This document shows, piece by piece, positions 44,631-55,609 of a DNA stretch of 64,000 bases (its first letter is position 1; every line of letters starts with the position of its first letter). Under the pieces are notes generated by a model. That model saw only the letters and a program-made list of their open reading frames with translations. It had not been told where the DNA came from and made no database searches. A program made the translations under genes and the position numbers. The stretch is from Lentibacillus sp. CBA3610 (GTDB lineage: Bacteria > Bacillota > Bacilli > Bacillales > Amphibacillaceae), in assembly GCF_013373365.1 (NCBI RefSeq), contig NZ_CP035925.1, positions 1,178,001 through 1,242,000 on the forward strand. Direction: 5' to 3'.

Positions 44631-45593
44631 CTATTTCGTGACATCATACACATAAACGCCGTTCTTAAGCGTCGTTGTGACAAGCCCTTCATTTTCAAGA
44701 TAATCGAGCTGTCCGATTGTTTCGGACATGGTCAGGTTCAGCTGGTTTTCATATTGTTTCGGAAAAAGCTGCTGACACAGTTCGAACGGTGTTTGGGCTT
44801 TTTCCTGTAAAAATGTATATACCTTTTCCGCCCGCCTCTCCTGTTTCTGCAGGCTTACAGAAATCACGTCATTCACATCCGAAAAAATTCTGCCATGTCC
44901 GGGATATACCATCTGAATGTCAAGTGACTGGCACTTTTTCAGATTGTTGCGGTACTGCAGCATTGGTTTCGGACGCACATCGCTTCCAATTGGTGCTTCC
45001 AGAAGCGGATTCGGGGAAATGTGATGAAGCAAATGATCACCTGCGATAAGGGCACCGTCACTTTCACGGAAAAAGGACAAATGGCTCTGTGCGTGCCCTT
45101 TTGTCTCGATAACCTGCCAATCATCATGACCGGGCAATCTGTCCCCTTCATCCAGCGTATCTGTCAGCTTTCCCGTTCCTGCAAATTTCAATGTCCCGCC
45201 CAATTCACCGGGTCCCGGCATCAGTTCACCCGATACACCACAGGCAACAAAAAACTGCCGGAAAAATTGCTCATATTCCGCGAAAAACGTTTCATCACGT
45301 GTTAAATATAAATCAGCATTCCGATGCGCTGCCATCGTTTCAGCACGCGGAAACGCTTCAATCAAACCAATGTGGTCCGGATGATGATGGGTTAAAATGA
45401 CCTGTTCAACGTCATTTGGCGTATAACCCAATTCATTTAATTGCGTTTTTAATGCTTCCCATCCTTCTTTCGTTTTAACACCAGCATCAATAATCGACAG
45501 TGTGTCCCCTTTCAGTAAATATACGTGAACGTCACCAACCGCAAATGGTGTCGGTATGGTCAGCTGGCTGATTGTTTTATCCAATACTTTCAT
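44631..45593 (-). CDS. MBL-fold metallohydrolase (YqjP-like)
   Basis: A 320-residue protein with the beta-lactamase-like metal motif THHHPDHIG (about 66-74) and later metal-ligand regions KGHAQSHLSFF (His) and LIAGDHLLHH (Asp). A C-terminal winged-helix-like region follows from about 250 (PFELCQQLFPKQYENQLNL, read in parts). B. subtilis YqjP is the positional analogue. Reaction unknown. Confidence 0.85.
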   Translation of the reverse strand: MKVLDKTISQLTIPTPFAVGDVHVYLLKGDTLSIIDAGVKTKEGWEALKTQLNELGYTPNDVEQVILTHHHPDHIGLIEAFPRAETMAAHRNADLYLTRDETFFAEYEQFFRQFFVACGVSGELMPGPGELGGTLKFAGTGKLTDTLDEGDRLPGHDDWQVIETKGHAQSHLSFFRESDGALIAGDHLLHHISPNPLLEAPIGSDVRPKPMLQYRNNLKKCQSLDIQMVYPGHGRIFSDVNDVISVSLQKQERRAEKVYTFLQEKAQTPFELCQQLFPKQYENQLNLTMSETIGQLDYLENEGLVTTTLKNGVYVYDVTK

Positions 45594-45669
45594 GATTTAC
45601 TGGCCCCCAAAAATGAATAGCGATTCAGTCTGTGATGACTATTATATACTTTTCTCAGAAAAAAGTCAG

Positions 45670-47295
45670 CTATTCTTTCTCAAACAATCGGTGAATGGCT
45701 TCAGTCAATATCGATGGCAAGTACTCAAAGCTGTAGGTCAACGCCAGTCGTTCTGTCCATTGATGCGGATCTTTTCCCAGTGGTCCGATATTTAAAATCG
45801 GCATGGTCAGCTGCTCCATCACATCCTCCGGGAACGAAAATCCATTATTCTGCAATGGCATATTAGCCGTTAACTGCTGCAATTTACTGTTGGAGGAAAC
45901 AGGACCGACAAAACTTAAGTCAGAAAGCCCGGTGAAAAATTCGGACACGGTCAAATCAAGGTTATAATTGGCATGTGTATAATTCTTTACGTGCGCCATT
46001 ACATGTTTAATATATGGATCACTGAAAGATGAAACGGCCGGATAAAATGGCGGACTGTAAAACAGCACAATCATAGGCGCCAGATCTTTACACATGGCGG
46101 CAAGCTCCTGTACCAGTGTCGTCGAAAAATCACGATCCCCCCTGATCACGCTGACTGACGAGCAGATTTTGCCTGCGTGTCACTTCCTCTTCCCCATGAC
46201 GTTTGACCGCTTCTCTATACAATTCCTCATACATCATGACATTGATGCGGAATTTCGGCATGGTAAAATCATCAGCCACATTGGCAAAATGGTCTGATTT
46301 TTGCTGCACATAGTTTTCAATATTCCCGGCGGCTTTCCTGGCACCCGTCAAAAGTTTTTCATTGATCTCCTTAAAGGACTGCTGCAAAAACAGAACATTG
46401 TACATGGCAATAGCTGCATCCGGGGTCTGCACCGAATAGGCTTCTTTCAAATCACGCTGCATCAGACTGACAGGGGGTGGTGTCACGTCATCACCCACTT
46501 TTTCAATAAACGCTTCATATTTAACTCGAGCTCCTGTGACAGGAAACTCGCCATTAAATTCGGATTAATACCGGCAAACGGTTCGCCGACATGGGATTCT
46601 TTCCCGTGGCAATAAAAACCGGGTAAAACTTTTCCGATCGAACCGGCATAAACATAATAATGGCTGTCACCGGGATACTTGCTGAACATCGGCTCCCCAT
46701 TCAAACACGCGTTATAAATCAGGTTCTCTTCTTTTTTCAATTGCTCCAAAACAGGCAGCGCGGTCATCATCCCTTGAGAATTGACTTCCTCATCAGGGAC
46801 TGACAACAGCAGAATGTTCCCGTCAAATTCACCATCCATCGCTTTTTCCAGCATGGCGAGATGTAAGGTGAGCCCGGCCTTCATATCCATTGTGCCACGG
46901 CCGAACAGCCAGTCACCGGATGCTATATCAGCTTGTACTGCTTCCGGCAGCCGTTCTTTTATATATGCCATTTCCTTTGTCAATTCCTCTGGATAAAAGG
47001 CAAGGTTTTTTAATGAACCATAATCATCCACGCCAACCACATCGAAATGACTTAGCAGGATGACGGTTTCTGATGAATCGTTCCCTTTCACAAATGCGGT
47101 GAGAAGCCGCCGTCCATCTTCAAGCGGATGCAATTGCAAATGAGCCGGGTTTTCCCGGAAATAGGATTTTTGTGCCAGTAAATGCTGCAAATACTCCGCC
47201 AGGGCAATTTCTGCATTGCTGCCGGTAATGCTTTGATGATTGACCAGTGACGTTAATAAATAAATTAATTGCTCTTTCGTCTGCCAGTTTTTCAT
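45670..47295 (-). pseudogene. RocB-like M20 peptidase family protein (YqjN-like), frameshifted twice
   Basis: Three overlapping reading frames (47295-46483, 46498-46130 and 46149-45670) together encode an M20/RocB-family protein of about 540 residues. Metal residues are visible: LLSHFDVVGVDD (His-Asp), FGRGTMDMKAG (Asp) and VPDEEVNSQG (Glu-Glu). The junctions near 46490 and 46140 each need one base added or removed. No other damage is seen in the frames. It could be a recent pseudogene or an assembly error. In B. subtilis, rocB-type genes join arginine and proline degradation. Confidence 0.8.
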
Positions 47296-47409
47296 AGGGT
47301 CCCTCCTCGTTTTCGGTTCAGCCAGTTAAGGCGGGATAAAGATCCTGCTGTTGTAAAGAAATTGACTTATGATGAAAAATAAAACACAATCAAACAAGAG
47401 GTGAGTTAA

Positions 47410-48156
47410 TTGTCAACAAATATCTTCGCGCATCGGGGTGCGAGCAAATACGCACCTGAAAATACAATGGCTGCTTTTAACCTTGCTTATCAGCAGGGTG
47501 CAGGTGGAATCGAAACAGATGTGCATCTGACTAAAGATCATATCCCGGTTTTAATGCATGATGAAAATGTTAAACGAACAACCAACAGTACCGGGTACAT
47601 AAACGATTATACGTTTGACCAATTAAAGCAGCTTGATGCAGGTTCCTGGTTTTCACCTGAATTTGCCGGAGCCCGGATTGTATCATTGGAAGAATTGATC
47701 AAATGGATTCATGATAAGCCATTATATTTAAATATTGAATTGAAAAATAATAAAATAGATTATAACCACTTGGAACATATCGTTTATGACAGGCTATCAT
47801 ATTATCACCTATTACATCGTACTATATTGTCAACATTTAATCCAACCAGCGTAAAACGGCTCAAACATCTGAATCGGAATGTCGGGGTAGCCTTGTTAAC
47901 ATCAAGACGTCACAAAAATATTGTGCCGGCTGCCAAAGATTTGGGCGCTAATGCGATACACATTCAATACCGGCATCTCAATCAGCTTCTAGTCGATAAG
48001 TGCCATCAGGAAAATATGACGGTGCGTGCATATACAGTAAACAAGCCAAGACAATTGCTGCACTGCTTTTCCATTGAATGTGACGGGATTTTTACCGACA
48101 CCCCGAAAACAGCGGTCAAGTACCGTGATCACTTTAACCATCAATCAATGAAATAA
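47410..48156 (+). CDS. Glycerophosphodiester phosphodiesterase
   Basis: Cleaves glycerophosphodiesters to glycerol-3-phosphate and an alcohol. 248 residues starting at a TTG with AAGAGGTGA upstream. Motifs [16 protein letters not shown] (about 8-23), [18 protein letters not shown] with Glu, Asp and His, and LNIELKNN are the GDPD active-site signatures. No signal peptide is seen, so it is probably cytoplasmic. Divergent from the M20 pseudogene and followed by an OYE-family gene. Confidence 0.9.
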   Translation: MSTNIFAHRGASKYAPENTMAAFNLAYQQGAGGIETDVHLTKDHIPVLMHDENVKRTTNSTGYINDYTFDQLKQLDAGSWFSPEFAGARIVSLEELIKWIHDKPLYLNIELKNNKIDYNHLEHIVYDRLSYYHLLHRTILSTFNPTSVKRLKHLNRNVGVALLTSRRHKNIVPAAKDLGANAIHIQYRHLNQLLVDKCHQENMTVRAYTVNKPRQLLHCFSIECDGIFTDTPKTAVKYRDHFNHQSMK

Positions 48157-48172
48157 ATCAGGAGGAATCGTC

Positions 48173-49189
48173 ATGACCAAATTATTCACACCTATTGAAT
48201 TTCGTAACGTTGAGCTTAAAAATCGGATTGTTATGTCACCAATGTGCATGTATTCGTGTATGGACCAGGATGGAAAAATAACACCTTTCCACATGACCCA
48301 TTACATTTCCCGGGCAGTCGGTCAGGCGGGGCTCATTATGACCGAAGCCACAGCCGTTGTACCTGAAGGCCGGATTTCCCATGAAGATTTAGGTATCTGG
48401 GACGATGAGCATATCGATGGGTTAAAGCACTTAAATGAACAGATCCATAATTACGGTGCAAAGACAGGCATTCAGTTAGCCCATGCAGGCCGGAAAGCAC
48501 GGCTCGATTCGGATATCTATGCACCGTCAGCCCAAGCATTCAACGAAAATTCGAAAACACCAACCGCAATGACTGCAGCGGACATTGACAAAACGGTTGA
48601 AGCATTTAAAGAAGGGGCAAGACGTGCTAAAGAGTCCGGTTTTGATATCATTGAGATTCACGGTGCCCATGGTTATTTAATCAATCAGTTTCTGTCACCG
48701 TTGACCAACCAGCGTGAAGACAGTTACGGCGGGAGCAGAGAAAATCGCTGCCGCTTCCTGTCCCAGGTCATTGAAGCAGTTAAAACCGTATGGGACGGAC
48801 CGCTTTTCGTCCGCATATCGACGGATGAATATGCTGAGGACGGCAACACACTGGATGACATCCTTTATTTCGCCGAACAAATGAAACAGCAAAACATCGA
48901 TCTGATTGACTGCAGCTCCGGCGGTGTTGTGCCTGCTTCCATCAAGCCGTTCCCGGGCTATCAGGTGAAACGCTGCGAGACGATCAAACAAGAAGCATCC
49001 ATTGCAACCGGTGCGGTTGGGCTGATTACAACGGGGATTCAGGCCGAGGAAATTTTACAAAATAATCGCGCCGACCTTGTTCTGATTGGTCGTTCCCTGC
49101 TGCGGAACCCATATTGGGCAAAAGCTGCCGCCGATGAATTAAACGAAACATTGCCTGCACCAAAACAGTACGAACGGGGTTGGAAATAA
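48173..49189 (+). CDS. namA: NADPH dehydrogenase, old yellow enzyme family (YqjM)
   Basis: FMN-containing ene-reductase of 338 residues, related to B. subtilis YqjM/NamA. Landmarks: PMCMYSC (Cys26-region), [39 protein letters not shown], and [11 protein letters not shown] at the C-terminus. A GGAGG site precedes the ATG. Its stop overlaps the start of rnz (TAATG). Confidence 0.93.
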   Translation: MTKLFTPIEFRNVELKNRIVMSPMCMYSCMDQDGKITPFHMTHYISRAVGQAGLIMTEATAVVPEGRISHEDLGIWDDEHIDGLKHLNEQIHNYGAKTGIQLAHAGRKARLDSDIYAPSAQAFNENSKTPTAMTAADIDKTVEAFKEGARRAKESGFDIIEIHGAHGYLINQFLSPLTNQREDSYGGSRENRCRFLSQVIEAVKTVWDGPLFVRISTDEYAEDGNTLDDILYFAEQMKQQNIDLIDCSSGGVVPASIKPFPGYQVKRCETIKQEASIATGAVGLITTGIQAEEILQNNRADLVLIGRSLLRNPYWAKAAADELNETLPAPKQYERGWK

Positions 49190-50115
49190 TGGAACTCGTT
49201 TTTCTCGGGACAGGTTCCGGTGTCCCTTCCAAAGAACGAAACGTATCATCAATCGCATTGAAACTATTGCAGGAACAAAACAGCATTTGGCTGTTTGATT
49301 GCGGTGAGGCCACCCAGCACCAAATCTTACGAACGCGCATTAAACCTCGTAAAATCACGAAAATTTTCATTACCCATATGCATGGCGATCATATTTTCGG
49401 ATTGCCGGGGTTATTAAGCAGCCGATCGTTTCAAGGGGTGAGGACCTTTTAAACCGTTTATGGCCCTGAGGCATAAAGGATTAATATTGAAACAAGTCTG
49501 GCTGTCAGTGGCACAACCCTTACTTATCCCCTTTCCATTGTTGAATTTACGGAAGGGATATTACTCGAGGATGAACAATTTAGTGTCTCCTGCAAAAAGC
49601 TGGAGCACGGCATTCCGAGTTTTGGCTTCAGGATAACTGAAAAAGACAAACCCGGAAAATTGCTGGTGGATAAATTAAAAACGATCGGGATTGAGCCAGG
49701 TCCTATCTATCAGGAAATCAAAACGAATGATGTTGTCGAGATAGATGACGGCAAGATTATCCATCGCAACGATTATCTCGGTCCAGCTAAAAAAGGCCGT
49801 GTTGTGACAATAATGGGTGACACACGTTCACCGGATGAAAATGAATCCTTTGTACAAGGATCCGATTGCTCGTTCATGAGGGCAACGTTTTGGCCAGGAA
49901 AAAGAGGGAGCAGGCAAAGGCCTATTTCATTCAACAACGAAACAGGCAGCTAATTCTGGCTAAGAAAAAGCAATATTGGAAAACTCATACTAACGCACAT
50001 TTCATCACGTTACCAGCAAGGGGATGATGATGGGCTTGTGGATGAAGCCCGTGAAGTATTTCCGGAAACAGAGCTTGCAAATGATTTTCATCAGGTCATA
50101 ATTGAATCCAAATAG
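49189..50115 (+). pseudogene. rnz: Ribonuclease Z, disrupted by several frameshifts
   Basis: RNase Z trims the 3' end of tRNA precursors. The first 88 codons are intact, with the metal-binding [13 protein letters not shown] motif at about 62-74. The frame is then lost near 49450, resumes at about 49660-49870 (TIMGDTRS and FVQGSDCS) and is lost again, with the expected C-terminus ending at 50115. At least three or four small indels are needed. Because rnz is essential in B. subtilis, either another copy exists or the sequence is wrong here. Confidence 0.85.
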
Positions 50116-50129
50116 GAGGCGTTTATTGC

Positions 50130-51509
50130 ATGGGGAAGATAGACGAAATGGAGAAAATCATCAATCAGCAGCGAAACTTTTTTCAAACCGGTGAGACACT
50201 GGAGTACGAATTTCGGAAGCAAAAGTTGATCTCGTTGAAAGAAATGTTAAAAAGCTATGAAAAAGAAATTTACCAAGCGCTGAAAAATGACTTGAACAAA
50301 TCCGAGTATGAGGCATTCACAACCGAGTTAGGGTTCCTGTATACCGAAATCGACTTTGCACTGAAACACCTGAAGAATTGGATGAAGCCTGAAAAAACAG
50401 AAACACCTGTCACGCACAAAGGCAGTAAAAGTTACATTCAAAAAGAACCCTATGGTGTTACCCTGGTTATGGCACCATGGAATTACCCGCTGCATTTGGC
50501 CATCGCTCCTGCAATTGGCGCTATTGCAGCCGGAAACACCGTTGTCGTGAAACCATCCGAATTTACGCAATCAACATCCGCCATCCTTAGAGACATGATC
50601 CGGACAACATTTGATGAGGCCTATTTTACTGTTATTGAAGGTGCCAAAGAGGTCAGTCAGCAACTATTGGAACAGCGGTGGGATTATATCTTTTTCACCG
50701 GCAGCACAAATGTCGGCAAAATCGTCATGGAACAAGCAAGCAAATACCTGACACCGGTCACACTGGAACTCGGCGGCAAAAGCCCAGTCATAGTTGATAA
50801 AGATGCAAAGGTTGATCTGGCAGCCAAACGAATTATCTGGGGCAAATTCACCAATGCCGGCCAGACATGTGTTGCTCCGGATTATGTTTATGTCCATGAA
50901 AAAGTTAAATTAAAACTATTTAGAGCGATGAAAAAACATATCAAATCATTCTACAGCAAAAAGCCGCTCCAAAATGACGATTATGTCCGAATTGTCGGCA
51001 AAGATCATTTTGACAGGCTTAATGCTTTTCTGACGGATGGTGATATTGTTCATGGTGGCAGCGTCAATGAGGAAAAGTTATCCATTGAACCGACCGTTTT
51101 GGATAAGATAAATTGGGATGATGCCATTATGCAAGAGGAGATTTTCGGTCCGCTGTTACCTGTGATGACATTCCGTTCACTTGATGATGTTATTTCAGAC
51201 ATGAAACAGATGGAAAAGCCGCTCGCCCTTTACTATTTTGGCGAAAATGAACAAAAACAGCAGCAAGTCATGACAAGCGTATCCTTTGGCGGCGGCTGCA
51301 TTAATGATACACTCTATCACCTGGCCAACCCCCACCTGCCATTCGGTGGTGTCGGGAACAGTGGTATGGGCGCCTATCATGGCAGATACAGCTTTGATAC
51401 CTTCTCACACCGAAAAAGTATCTTAAAACAGACCACCAAATTCGATATTCCATTCAGGTATCCCAGCGGCAAACTGTCCAAAGCTATCGTCGAACGGCTC
51501 ATGAAATAA
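50130..51509 (+). CDS. Aldehyde dehydrogenase (YwdH-like, class 3)
   Basis: NAD(P)-dependent oxidation of aldehydes. 459 residues with catalytic Cys247 in AGQTCVAPDY, Glu213 in LELGGKSP and the nucleotide-binding FFTGSTNVGK at about 188-197. AGGAGG upstream. Short C-terminal hydrophobic tail is absent. Located after rnz and before an insertion element. Confidence 0.92.
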   Translation: MGKIDEMEKIINQQRNFFQTGETLEYEFRKQKLISLKEMLKSYEKEIYQALKNDLNKSEYEAFTTELGFLYTEIDFALKHLKNWMKPEKTETPVTHKGSKSYIQKEPYGVTLVMAPWNYPLHLAIAPAIGAIAAGNTVVVKPSEFTQSTSAILRDMIRTTFDEAYFTVIEGAKEVSQQLLEQRWDYIFFTGSTNVGKIVMEQASKYLTPVTLELGGKSPVIVDKDAKVDLAAKRIIWGKFTNAGQTCVAPDYVYVHEKVKLKLFRAMKKHIKSFYSKKPLQNDDYVRIVGKDHFDRLNAFLTDGDIVHGGSVNEEKLSIEPTVLDKINWDDAIMQEEIFGPLLPVMTFRSLDDVISDMKQMEKPLALYYFGENEQKQQQVMTSVSFGGGCINDTLYHLANPHLPFGGVGNSGMGAYHGRYSFDTFSHRKSILKQTTKFDIPFRYPSGKLSKAIVERLMK

Positions 51510-51599
51510 TTACTTAAGTTTCGCACCCCGAAAAACCAATAAAAAAACCCTTTTTCAAACCAGAAAAAAGGCATACAAAACCCGCATGAACACTGGTTT

Positions 51600-53112
51600 T
51601 TTGGTATAATTAAGGTACCCAATCCAAACTATCCAAAAAGGACGTGTTATCATGCGGAAAAAAGTTAAAGAAATCGAAAATGTCTTTCAATCTCACGGAT
51701 TTTCGATTGATTCCATTATACAAAAAGCGATGAAGAAATTCAAATTCCGTTCGCTTGTCCATGAGGCCGGATTTAAAAAGGAACAAGGTTTTTCTATCAC
51801 CAATATTTTATCGTTAATGCTTTTATTTCCACTTATGCTCATCAATAGTGTCAATGATCTTTATGAAAGCAATTTTGATACGATGAAAAAGATGAAGAAG
51901 GATGCATTTTACCGTGTTAAAAATAATGAACGTTTGCCTTGGCGCAAGCTACTGTTCAGTGTATCCAAACAATTCCAGAAACTGGTCAATCCTGAAAAAG
52001 AGGTGAAGTCCAATTCTGCCTTTGTTTTTGATGACACTATTGATCAGCGAACGGGAAAAAAGATTGAAAAGGTGTCCTACGTTAACGATCATGTTGCTGG
52101 TAGAAAGAAAAAAAGTACGCTTGGATTTAAAAACTTAACAATGGGATTTTTTGATGGGAAAAGCTTCACTCCGCTTGACTTCAGCCTTCATAGTGAAAAG
52201 GCATTAAAACGCAGAGACAAGAAAAAACAGTATAATAAAGAGAGAGACCCGAAATCAAATGGAGCGAAACGGAAAAAAGAATGTGAAATGGACAAAATCA
52301 CAAGTGCTCTACGTATGCTAAAAAGAGCCGTCAAACACGGATTTCGCGCAAAGTATGTGCTGGTGGACAGTTGGTTTCCAAGCAAGGATTTTTTATCCAC
52401 TGTCAGAGATATCAAGAATGGGGCAATGCACGTTATTTGTGCTGTTAGACGCGACTTCAGAAAATACAGTTATAACGGTGAAGAACTAAACGCCAAGGAG
52501 CTTTTCAAGGTGCTAAAAAAAGAGAAAAAGGAAAAGCGCTGTCGGAAAAAGAATTTTGCGTTATTTTGAGGCCATTGTCTATTATCCCGGCATTGGAGAA
52601 ACAGTCATGCTTTATTTTTGCCGTTATCCATATCAAAAGGATTGGAAACTATATCTTTCCACAGATGAAACCTTGTCCCTTTTGGAAATGCTTGATATTT
52701 ACGCTATTCGCTGGTCCATTGAGGTTTTTTTCAAGGAAAATAAGCAGCTGCTTCGTTTAGGTAAATGCCAATCTCAAAATTTTGATGCCCAGATAGCTCA
52801 TGTCACAACAACGTATATTTTATATGTGTTTTTATCGTACTTCCGCAGAATCAACGACTATGAGACGTTGGGCGGTCTGAGGGATGAAATGGCACAAAAA
52901 AATATTGCCGAACAGTTATGGGAGATGTTTGATGAGCTGTTAGATATTGTCATAACGGCCATTTCCGAATCTGGGCTCGTTGATATCCAATCATTTAAAA
53001 AGTCGCCGGAATACAAGTATCTGGTGGATTTATTTGAGTCGTCGTTTTTAGGAAATCAACTGTTTGGAGAGGATAATGCTGCTTAAATACACAAAATGGA
53101 TTGGGTAAAAAA
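51600..53112 (+). mobile_element. IS4-type insertion element with frameshifted transposase
   Basis: Short inverted sequences ACCCAATCCA (51618-51627) and TGGATTGGGT (about 53098-53107) bracket a transposase gene and a TATAAT-containing promoter (about 51605-51611). The true outer ends and target duplication could not be defined. The right end abuts the truncated gene at 53113-53480, and the left end follows the intact aldehyde dehydrogenase. Confidence 0.75.
51652..53086 (+). pseudogene. IS4-family DDE transposase, two ORFs out of frame
   Basis: The N-terminal ORF (51652-52569, 305 residues) carries the first two acidic sites in FVFDDTIDQ (about 126-134) and VLVDSWF (about 238). The C-terminal ORF (52556-53086, 176 residues) carries the third, in the YREK-type motif AIRWSIEVFFKENKQL. 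The frames differ by +1 after an A/G-rich Lys tract near 52510-52555. An intact protein of about 475 residues would be expected. Confidence 0.85.
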
Positions 53113-53480
53113 ACACCGTAGAAACAAGGGAAGTCAGCACTTATTGTGGTTGAAATCCCTGAATTTTGGGGTAAGGTTTCACAAATATAAATTCGCCCAT
53201 CCTCCAAAGGTACGATACTAGAAGGGCCTTCGAGTTCGTCTGATACAATATTTTTTTCAGTGATTTTACCACCATCAGTAACATCGGTTACTCTACCAGC
53301 ACTTGTCTCCGAAACCAGTAATCTTCCCTCTGGTGTCCACTCCATGTGAGATGGAGTCTGTAGATTTGTTGCAAATACTTCCACTTTCCCTTTCGCTAAA
53401 TCTAACTTGTTTTTTAGAATATTCATCATCCCCTTTAAGTTATTGATACTTCTGAACTCACCAAACTGTTGTAATTTCAT
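53113..53480 (-). pseudogene. ScyD/ScyE-like beta-propeller protein fragment
   Basis: Only the first 120 residues or so remain (EVFATNLQTPSHMEWTPEGR, LLVSETSAGRV, GRIYICE), which resemble the start of a ScyD/SMP-30-like propeller. The reading then runs into the end of the IS. The start codon is uncertain (ATG at 53480 or about 53429). The rest of the gene is missing on the other side of the IS. Confidence 0.6.
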
Positions 53481-53606
53481 AAAGATGTTTTACATTTTAC
53501 GCGTAAAGCGAACCCTTCCCCCATTTGTCATCAATGTTAGAATAGAGGGACTTATTTGTCAATTTCAAAAATTATGATAAAATAACATTCGAGAGGAGCG
53601 ATACAC

Positions 53607-54659
53607 ATGTGGAAGAATAAAAATTTTACAGTATTTTTTAGCGGACAAATAATTGCGTTTATGGGCCTTGCTCTATATTCAACATCTCTCCCCTTCTTGA
53701 TCATTTACTTAGATGGTAGTGCAAGTGATATTAGTGGTGTGCAAAGTATGTTTATTATCCCGCAATTATTAATTTTACTTTTTGGAGGGATATTAGTTGA
53801 TCGACTTCCAAAGAAAACTGTGATCATATGTATAGATATTTTGAGAGGATTGGCCCTATTTGTTATAGCCACTTTAGTGTTCACTGGTAATATTTTGATT
53901 TGGCATGTTTACGTACTTACCTTTAGTTTAGGAGTAGTCAGCACTATTTACAGGCCTACTTTAAAAGCTTTTTTACCAACGATTATTAATAAAAATCATA
54001 TACATCTTTATTTTTATGGAGAAAAAACCTAAGAGTGATGAACATAAATCAGTGGTGAAGGAATTTAAAGAAGGGTTCAAAGTATTAATTAAGAATAGGT
54101 GGCTAGGCTTAAGTATTCTCATTGGTTCGTTTGTAAATATAGGTATAGCTTCATTGTGATTGTACTCCCAATTTATGCCGACCAATACTTTGATGGGATT
54201 AAAAGTTATGGTTGGTTTTTGAGTAGTATGGCACTCGGTGCTTTTTTAGGAGCGTGGATAATCAGTAAAAAATCTCGTATTGTTAATAGAATGCTAAAAT
54301 ATTATCTTTTTATGTTAAACGTTGGGTTTTTTGTATTGCTTTTATCTTTTATAGATATTTTCTACTTTGCTCTATTGTTTATGTTTTTTATAGGTTTTTC
54401 AATTACCTCTTTTGTGATTCTATGGGATAGCACAGTACAGGAAGCAGTAGAGGAGAAGTATTTAGGAAGGGTAACCAGTTTACAAATGTTTGGAGGATTA
54501 TTATTTTTACCGATGGGCTACTTTGCGTTTGGATTAATTATTGACTATATCAATGTGCAAGTTGCTCTGATCATCAGCGCAATTTTTATAATTTTATCTG
54601 CTTTAGCCGGAGTTTTTGTGCAAAAATCATATGACAATAACTCAACTTTCGCAGACTGA
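53607..54659 (+). pseudogene. MFS transporter with internal deletion and frameshift
   Basis: The first fragment (53607-54032, 141 residues) shows the N-terminal helices and the loop motif GGILVDRLPKK of the major facilitator superfamily. The second (54099-54659, 186 residues) shows the C-terminal half. The DNA between encodes EKKPKSDEHKSVVKEFKEG, which fits a central loop, but residues normally before it are missing and the frame changes near 54160. The region looks lower in GC than its neighbours, consistent with acquired DNA. Confidence 0.75.
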
Positions 54660-54734
54660 AATAGGCAGGTATAACCTGATATAATTCGGCAGACCTGCAA
54701 GCCATTGCTGTAGTTGACTTTTGATGAGTTGTTG

Positions 54735-55090
54735 CATTTTCTTATTCGTATTTTTTTAGGGTATCTTCAAGAAGCCCGATTAACTGTTGTAAAGCCACAG
54801 CCCAATCGAAGTCATTTACTTCATCACATAATTCATAAAACATGCCGCCTAAAGTTCGGTCGTCTGTGCTGCAGCGGTTTTGCCATGACAGCACAATATA
54901 CCTTGCAAACACAATGGTCGTGTGGCTGATAAGAGCATCGAGAGCATCGTAGGTACGGCTCTGGAACTCCTTTTGAAGTTTCAAAAGCGACTTTGTTGTT
55001 TTAAAAAAACTTCAATATCCCAGCGCATGCCGTAAATTCGGATGATTTCCCGGTCGCTCAATGTGCGGTCTGTACGTTAAAGTTGTTTTT
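54735..55090 (-). mobile_element. Remnant of an IS4-type transposase
   Basis: The minus strand encodes a transposase C-terminus (MRWDIEVF-like near 55015, then LQKEF, SHTTIVFARYIVLSWQNR and RTLGGMFYELCDEVND). The frame breaks near 54985, and everything before IIRIYGMRWD is missing. Only the tail of an element survives. Confidence 0.75.
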
Positions 55091-55099
55091 CGCTATCAT

Positions 55100-55574
55100 A
55101 GTAGGAGACACCTCTTCTGTTTTGTTAGTGATTATTGGTTAAATCAACTATACCAAACGTTGAGGTGTTTTTTCATGTCTTGATCAAATGTCAAGCACTG
55201 TATATCAAACCTGATAGAAACCGATGGACAGTGAAGTCATTGAAATTTTTGGATGCGAAAGTTGAGACAATGAGATATAGGTAAAAGAAGAAATTTAAAA
55301 TAAAAACTCTAATTGTTTTCTAATATGCTCCCTTCCAAGTAGTGACTTCGCCATCGAATTAAGCGGCTATGCCAATCGTGGATATCAAATAAACACTAAC
55401 AATTCATTTTTTTTATTGGGAAATTCTAGCTATTTTATTCATATATAAATCACTTAAAATTAGGGAATTAATGTTAAACAACTATATCTAAATAGCAACT
55501 AATATTTGGCATAATATTCAAATATCCTAGCGAACAGACTTATGAGGGCACTCGTCCAAAAAACTGTTACATAT
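55100..55574. other. AT-rich region without recognisable gene
   Basis: I see no reading frame of convincing length, ribosome site or repeat here. The sequence is AT-rich, in keeping with the acquired or decayed patch to its left. Confidence 0.5.
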
Positions 55575-55607
55575 TTAAAACACTCCTGCTTTTAAACCGG
55601 CAGGAGC
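55575..55607 (-). terminator. Terminator after dinB
   Basis: Minus-strand stem GCTCCTGC / GCAGGAGT with a 10-nt loop followed by GTTTTAAA, a few bases beyond the dinB stop. Confidence 0.75.
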
Positions 55608-55609
55608 GC

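Noticed and set aside
52500-52570. Programmed ribosomal frameshift in the IS4-type transposase
   Set aside because: A run of seven A exists, but the second ORF is in the +1 frame, not -1, and a -1 slip runs into an unrelated frame that stops at about 52760. Two separate indels explain the data better.
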